A DNA stretch of 52,332 nucleotides from Phytopythium helicoides. Its lineage: Eukaryota; Oomycota; Peronosporomycetes; Pythiales; Pythiaceae. Below the pieces are notes generated by a model. That model did not search any database and was not told the origin of the DNA. It saw nothing but the letters and a program-made list of their open reading frames with translations. Location of the stretch: contig JANFNE010000051.1 in NCBI GenBank assembly GCA_024867545.1, positions 1-52,332 on the forward strand, given 5' to 3'. This document shows positions 47,723 to 52,332 of the stretch, one piece after another. The stretch's first letter is position 1. Every line of letters starts with the position of its first letter. The translations under genes were made by a program, and so were the position numbers.

Positions 47723-49246
47723 ATGCCGACTGGTCGTCCCCGTCTGTCTGGAATTGGTCGAAAGGAACCAACGCACCGCAGGACGTGCTTCTCGGCTCGT
47801 CAAAAGTTGTCCATCCTACACTATCTACAAGACCACGGCATGCCGAACACGTTGAATAAGTTTTTCGGCGACCTGAACGTGCAGGCAAGGGAGTCCAAGC
47901 GAAAGGTCATCTACGAGTGGCGACGTGCCAAAGAAGTGATTGAGCGACGAGCGGCTGTCCCGAGTCTCGCCGACTTGCGGTACATCCGCCCTACTGGCGT
48001 GGCTACAGCTCTCACTAGTGACCAAGAGACTGAGCTGGTGACGTGGATAAACCTGCTGCGAAAGGACGGAGTCCCGGTGAGCGCGCCGATGCTGCGCATG
48101 AAGGCACTTGATGTCGCCGAAGAGGCATCGCTTCAAGACTTTTATGCATCTTGGCACTGGCAGCAAGGGTTCCTTCGTCGCCACCGATTGAGTTTGAGAG
48201 CTCGAACGCGACAAGGCCAGATCACCCTTGAGGCTGCTAACGAAATTGCAGCGGTGTTTGGGGTTAGAGGCCGGCAGAAGATGCACGAACTCGGCATCAC
48301 TACAGTCCACAATGCAGACCAGACAGGTATACACTGTTGCATCTCTGTAGACATGGAAGTTGTAGTGATAACTATACGTGTTTTGCTGTTAGGAGTGTTC
48401 TTCGAGTACCTGCCCAAGCAATCCATTAGCTCACGTGGATCGAAGACAGTGTGGGTTCGCCACGGTGGCAAAGACAAAGAGAGGGTCACCGTAATGCTGC
48501 TGGGTGATTCTGATGGGACCAAATACACTCCTTTCATCGTGTACAAGACCACCAGATCAAGAGTGCCAGGTGGCGACCTTGCCAACCGTCAAGACCGGCG
48601 AGGCTTTGGTGTTCATGTGTGGAAGGAAGCCATCATGGAAAGAACTGGCATGCAAATCTATGGAAATCCGACGGCATGGTGGATTGCAGAGTTGCACATG
48701 GAGTTTTTGAAGTCCTCGTTCGGGTCGAGGCCCAGACCGTGGCAGCCGGTGCTGCTGCTGGTTGACGATTTCTCCGGGCAATGGACCGAGAATATCATTG
48801 ATTATGCGCTCTCAATTGACGTGCATCTGCTGAAGGTACCGCCTTCATGCACATCGAGCTGTCAGCCTGTCGATATCGCTTGGAATCGACCATTTAAAGC
48901 TCACCTTCGGAGGGCGTGGGTCGACGCTCTCCGTGAGCAACTGCGTGATCACGATGGTGCGACACGTCCATTCAAGCTGCGGCCACCAAGTCGCGCTGTA
49001 CTAGCCGATTGGGTGAAGGAAAGCTAGTCAAAACTTACGTACACTACCATCAGGAACGGCTTTCGTAAAGCGCACCTGCTCTCTGATTGCCCCGTGCCGA
49101 CGACGGCAGCACAGCCTGTCGTTGACCCCCTTGGTGATGATGTGTTCGCGTCGCTCCACCTTGGCGCTCTCGTGGATCCCAGATCCAGAGAGATCACTTC
49201 AGACGATGAGTTAGATGAGACAGTAGACGAGGCAATTGATCAGTAG
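47723..49246 (+). pseudogene. Pogo-like transposase (CENP-B HTH + DDE), one intron, one internal stop
   Basis: Starts at the ATG at 47723 (MPTGRPRL). The N-terminal ~60 residues resemble a psq-type HTH; about 130-190 a CENP-B-type HTH (WHWQQGFLRRHRLSLR). The DDE domain follows: HNADQTG (first Asp), LLVDDFSG (second), QPVDIAWNRPFK (third), the pattern of DDE_1/pogo transposases. Bases 48327-48392 (66 nt, GT...AG) interrupt the conserved NADQTG-VFFEYLP stretch with 22 extra in-frame codons, so they are an intron. The frame meets TAG at 49025 inside WVKES-x-SKL, where relatives have Trp, and continues to TAG at 49244 (NGFRKAHLL and an acidic tail). Probably inactive from that single nonsense change. 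Confidence 0.8.
48327..48392 (+). other. 66 nt intron in the pogo-like transposase
   Basis: GTATAC...TGTTAG, a multiple of three with no stop codon, so it hides in the open frame. Removing it joins GACCAGACAG to GAGTGTTC and gives NADQTGVFFEYLP, the family's conserved order. Confidence 0.75.
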
Positions 49247-49371
49247 TGGCGTGCAGATGCAAAAATGAATGTTAGTGTCGAGTCGAATGCATGACATTGT
49301 AGAGCAGATCTTACCTTCTTGGTGCGGAGAATTAACGACCGAAGGCCGCGACAACCCTGCTCCCTCATTCC

Positions 49372-49443
49372 TGGGGGGAATCGAACCCACGCCACGAAAA
49401 GGGCCCTCAATAGACCGAGCTGCTCAACCAGCCGAGCCGTCAA
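49372..49443 (-). ncRNA. tRNA-derived segment with pol III A and B boxes
   Basis: On the - strand GGCTCGGCTGG (49438-49428) fits an A box, and GGTTCGATTCC (49387-49377) is a perfect B box, ~40 nt apart as in tRNA genes. However, no acceptor stem can be paired around them and the T-stem has a mismatch. It is therefore a tRNA pseudogene or the head of a SINE rather than a working tRNA. Confidence 0.45.
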
Positions 49444-49527
49444 CACCAAAATATGGAGTGGGTGCTCAACATGCTTTAGAGCACAAGATCGGTATACCAA
49501 TATCGAAATCGGTATATCGGTATACTG

Positions 49528-51315
49528 GTTACTACCGGTAATTGCAACGATGTAAAATACACTTGCTCAGCAATATTTCATAATGCTACTGTTTGCGATG
49601 GTTAGGGGACTACTCAAATATGCCTGTCAGGATGCACAGAAGTTTTACGGTACTTGCAACGTGGCGCAAATACTCACCTCCGAAATGACATTAGTTCACT
49701 GCTGAACATTGGAGGAGAGGCGAATCAACACATTTTCAACATCAGAAAGACGCTCACTTTCTTCTTGGGATGCTGTGTACACACTCTGGTCATGTGTGTC
49801 GTAGAACCACCGGGAAAATGTGTAGCTCAGACAAGTCCTATATAGAGATTCGGAGCGGAGAGAGTGCAACGTGAGTGTCTGCACGTTCCTGAAGCGTGGT
49901 TAATGTCACCTAGAGTTTAGGGAAGTTAAACAGGGGAGGGCAATGGGTACTAATTAAAATCTGTTGCATTTCCTCTGAACCCCTGTTTTCAGCGCCAACA
50001 GCACTGAGCCGCTGTTGCCGCACATGACAATCTGTTTTGTATTCAATATTTTACAGTATAGCAAGAATAACATGAATTTAGATGCTACTCGACTGCAGCA
50101 CAGGGAGCGGCTGCATCGCGCTGCGATACTGTGCAACTCGCGCTATTTTCGTGCGATCACCGCACGAACATGTGTAGCGACCCAGTAGGGACTCAACTTC
50201 AGGATCGAGGACGAAACGTCGCGATCCAGGCACACACAGTATGAACTTGAGCATACAGTTATAGTCGATGTTCTCAATTAACACCGTAGGTTAAAAGTCT
50301 ACTGTACGAGTCCACTGCCAGAATAGTGATGCTTATACGATTCATTTCAGGTCAGAAGTCAGTGTGAGTAGCCAGAGCTAGGACCTGCCTTATCTCATGC
50401 ATTCTATTTATTTTTGACTTGCTGGTATTCCCTGCGCATATCGCCTATCACTTTGAAATTCAAGCAATCAAGCGCAAATCCTCCAAGCAATCAACAGGTG
50501 AGCCCCATATATTTGCTGTATGTACAGTACATTTGAATGTTGCTGCGCATTACGTCGTAACCGGTTCTGTTCATTCGAGGCCCCTAAACGTTACCTCTCC
50601 CAGACGTTGCCTGGTCGACTTGAGTGAACAGACTCTACCGGATATCGATGCATGTTGGCTGTTGTATGTGATTAATGCTAGGGAATGCACTGTACTGTAG
50701 CGAATCTTGTTGGTCGTGGTGTGGACGAGTCGGGGTCGCTTGTCCCGAGTCGTCTAGCTCAGCCGGTTGTTGCGGCTGCGACTGGCGGCTGTGTCCTGCT
50801 GCTGGCGGCTGCTGTCGGCTGCTAACTGCGCGACGCTAGACACGGTGCTGACGGTTCGGGTGCCCACGCACAACCGCCGGCTGTCGCCTATTTGTATTGC
50901 TATCTTTCTTCTCACTGTCTGCTGCTGCTACCTCACCCTCCGTCTCAGCAACCGTTCACTGCGTGCTCTCGTAGTCCTCGGTGGCCGGCAAAACTGGATG
51001 CGCTCGCTAGCCCGCAAAACTCTCAGTGCGCGCTACAAGCCACGCACCGCCAGTGCCCTCGGCATGACACGGCGTCGCAGTTCCTCACATCCTCCCTCGT
51101 CCTGGTCCTGCCACGCAAGACTTCCACTCTGTCGACAGCGCGTCTCGTCTGGAGCAGCCGCTCCGGCTCGCTTTGGCTCCGGCGACCCTTCTTGGTCCTC
51201 CTCATCACTGCTGATCATAATCACCTTGAGTTCGTCACCGTCGAGGCCAAATTGCTCCCGCTGGCCCTGCGGTTCATCACATTACGGTATCTAACGCTTT
51301 CAATTGGCTTTAAGT
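49528..51315. other. Subtelomeric sequence, mostly unassigned
   Basis: No gene I can name. A - strand stretch at about 50080-50280 (FILCVPGSRRFVLDPEVESLL, CSCGD) looks like a short piece of old coding sequence. Another on the - strand at about 51140-51224 (MISSDEEDQEGS) resembles an acidic N-terminus. From about 50700 GC content rises toward the peptidase remnant. Confidence 0.35.
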
Positions 51316-51852
51316 ATGCAGCGTATGCGGCTCCGCCAGTCAACGATGGTGCAACACCAGGGCGAGTTGCCTGTCCGGTACTCGTTCTGCCGGCTGTACT
51401 CGGTCAACAACGCCCTCCAGCAGCGGGACTTCTTGACGCCGGCTCGTCTGCACTCGGTGCTGAAGCGGCTGCGCGTGACGGCGCCTGGTGTTGACCATGG
51501 TGACGTCACGCTGGGTGCTTACACCATGAACGCGCTGCACCTCGCCCTCGGCAAGCGCGGCAAGAGGCTCGTCTGTCTCTCCGGTCGTGGTGCGTTCCGT
51601 ATCGCCCAAGCGTGCCGGGCGGAGCGCATTGTCAAGAGCCGCCTCGACCGGCTTATCATTGGCCGGCGCCCTGGCCAGCAGGCAGGCACATGACATGCCA
51701 TCGCGAGAGGGCGCGTGGGCGACAATCTCCGGTTCATCGACAGCGTCTCCTACCTCTGCTTCAACAACGAGGAGTACAGTCTACATTCGTATTTTCAGTA
51801 CATAGACTGGATTTATCATATTTTAGATGGTCCAAAGAAGCAAAAAAAGTAA
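51316..51852 (+). pseudogene. Josephin/papain-like cysteine peptidase remnant
   Basis: From the ATG at 51316 the frame reads SFCRLYSVNNALQQRDFLTP, where the Cys and the following NNALQ fit the catalytic-Cys helix of Josephin-like peptidases. After an in-frame TGA (51691-51693) the same frame gives HAIARGRVGDNLRFIDS, with the expected His and Asp of the active site, and runs to TAA at 51850. The Cys-His-Asp order and spacing support a papain-fold peptidase. The family name is a judgement from motifs. The single stop suggests recent inactivation, or read-through. It lies about 250 bp from the telomere. Confidence 0.5.
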
Positions 51853-52107
51853 TACGTTCAGGATTATTGCCTGTGATTGGTTGTCAGTCCGAACTGAAAT
51901 ACTATTGGATAGAAGTCTTGTCAATCCCCATTGGCAAATACTCACCCAAGCCGTACTGTGATCGGATACAGATCTGACACTGCTGTTATTGGCGAAAACA
52001 TTGTAGGTTATGCTGTGATTGGCTGCTGCAACGCCTTAGCTCCTATTAGAGCACTTAGTCAAAACGTGAGATGCAGCGCAAAACACGTCGAGGCGGCATC
52101 TCAGCTC
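51853..52107. other. Telomere-proximal spacer
   Basis: 255 bp of AT-rich unique sequence with no gene and no subtelomeric tandem repeat. Confidence 0.5.
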
Positions 52108-52332
52108 TAGGGTTTAGGGTTTAGGGTTTAGGGTTTAGGGTTTAGGGTTTAGGGTTTAGGGTTTAGGGTTTAGGGTTTAGGGTTTAGGGTTTAGGGTTTA
52201 GGGTTTAGGGTTTAGGGTTTAGGGTTTAGGGTTTAGGGTTTAGGGTTTAGGGTTTAGGGTTTAGGGTTTAGGGTTTAGGGTTTAGGGTTTAGGGTTTAGG
52301 GTTTAGGGTTTAGGGTTTAGGGTTTAGGGTTT
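52108..52332 (+). repeat. Telomere, (TTTAGGG)n
   Basis: 225 bp, about 32 perfect heptamers, G-rich strand running 5' to 3' off the right edge, as at a right-hand chromosome end. No variant units seen. Confidence 0.98.

Larger units (their letters stand above)
47551..49527 (+). mobile_element. Pogo-type DNA transposon, approximate limits
   Basis: The left end CAGTACCGGTAC (47551, preceded by TA) and the right end CGGTATACTG (ending 49527) are related inverted termini beginning CAGTA, as in the Tc1/mariner-pogo superfamily. Both flanks are rich in CGGTA motifs (47551-47583, 49488-49543). The right side is not followed by a clean TA duplication, so the limits are tentative. It encloses the transposase gene and a tRNA-like segment. 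Confidence 0.5.

Overview
The window is one end of an oomycete-like (Phytophthora-type stramenopile) chromosome. The right edge is a run of about 32 TTTAGGG telomere repeats oriented toward the end, so the right end is the physical chromosome terminus. The telomere type alone would also fit a plant. The oomycete reading rests on the gene set: a tandem array of kinase-armadillo proteins, a very large Ty3/gypsy element with two RNase H domains, and MULE, Merlin, pogo and Helitron DNA transposons. Short 66-74 nt introns, compact spacing and GC-rich coding regions also fit. The species cannot be named from the sequence.

Layout. 1-20526 is a nest of transposons. Two near-identical copies of a two-gene MULE (a Mutator-like transposase plus a convergent small C2H2/RING-H2 protein) flank a ~15 kb gypsy element (2349-17303, LTRs of 1081 and 1082 bp, 4 bp target duplication TAAC). 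The transposase part of the right MULE is inverted relative to the left one, while the RING parts are in the same orientation. A 10 bp inverted repeat marks both breakpoints, and the gypsy element sits in one of them. The gypsy element has gag, protease, RT, two RNase H domains, integrase and a chromodomain on the + strand. On the - strand it carries a ~3.1 kb frameshifted antisense gene beside the 3' LTR.

20528-40725 is the host-gene block. It holds a MYND zinc-finger gene whose finger is completed by a 74 nt intron and whose 3' end abuts the MULE, an armadillo fragment, and three tandem copies (exact period 5,087 bp) of a ~1565-residue protein with an inactive-looking kinase-like domain, a TKL-type kinase domain and about 12 armadillo repeats. 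A divergent NIPA-type magnesium-transporter gene and a secreted glycerophosphodiester phosphodiesterase gene follow.

41400-52107 is the decayed subtelomere. It contains a Helitron helicase tail with candidate 3' end hairpins, and a Merlin (IS1595-like) transposase pseudogene split by a 492 bp solo-LTR-like insertion with a 5 bp duplication. It also contains coiled-coil and ankyrin-like remnants, a pogo-type transposon with an intron and an internal stop, a tRNA-derived pol III-like segment, and a Josephin/papain-like cysteine-peptidase remnant about 250 bp from the telomere. No CRISPR, rRNA or intact tRNA gene was seen. All assignments come from reading motifs by eye; no database search was run.
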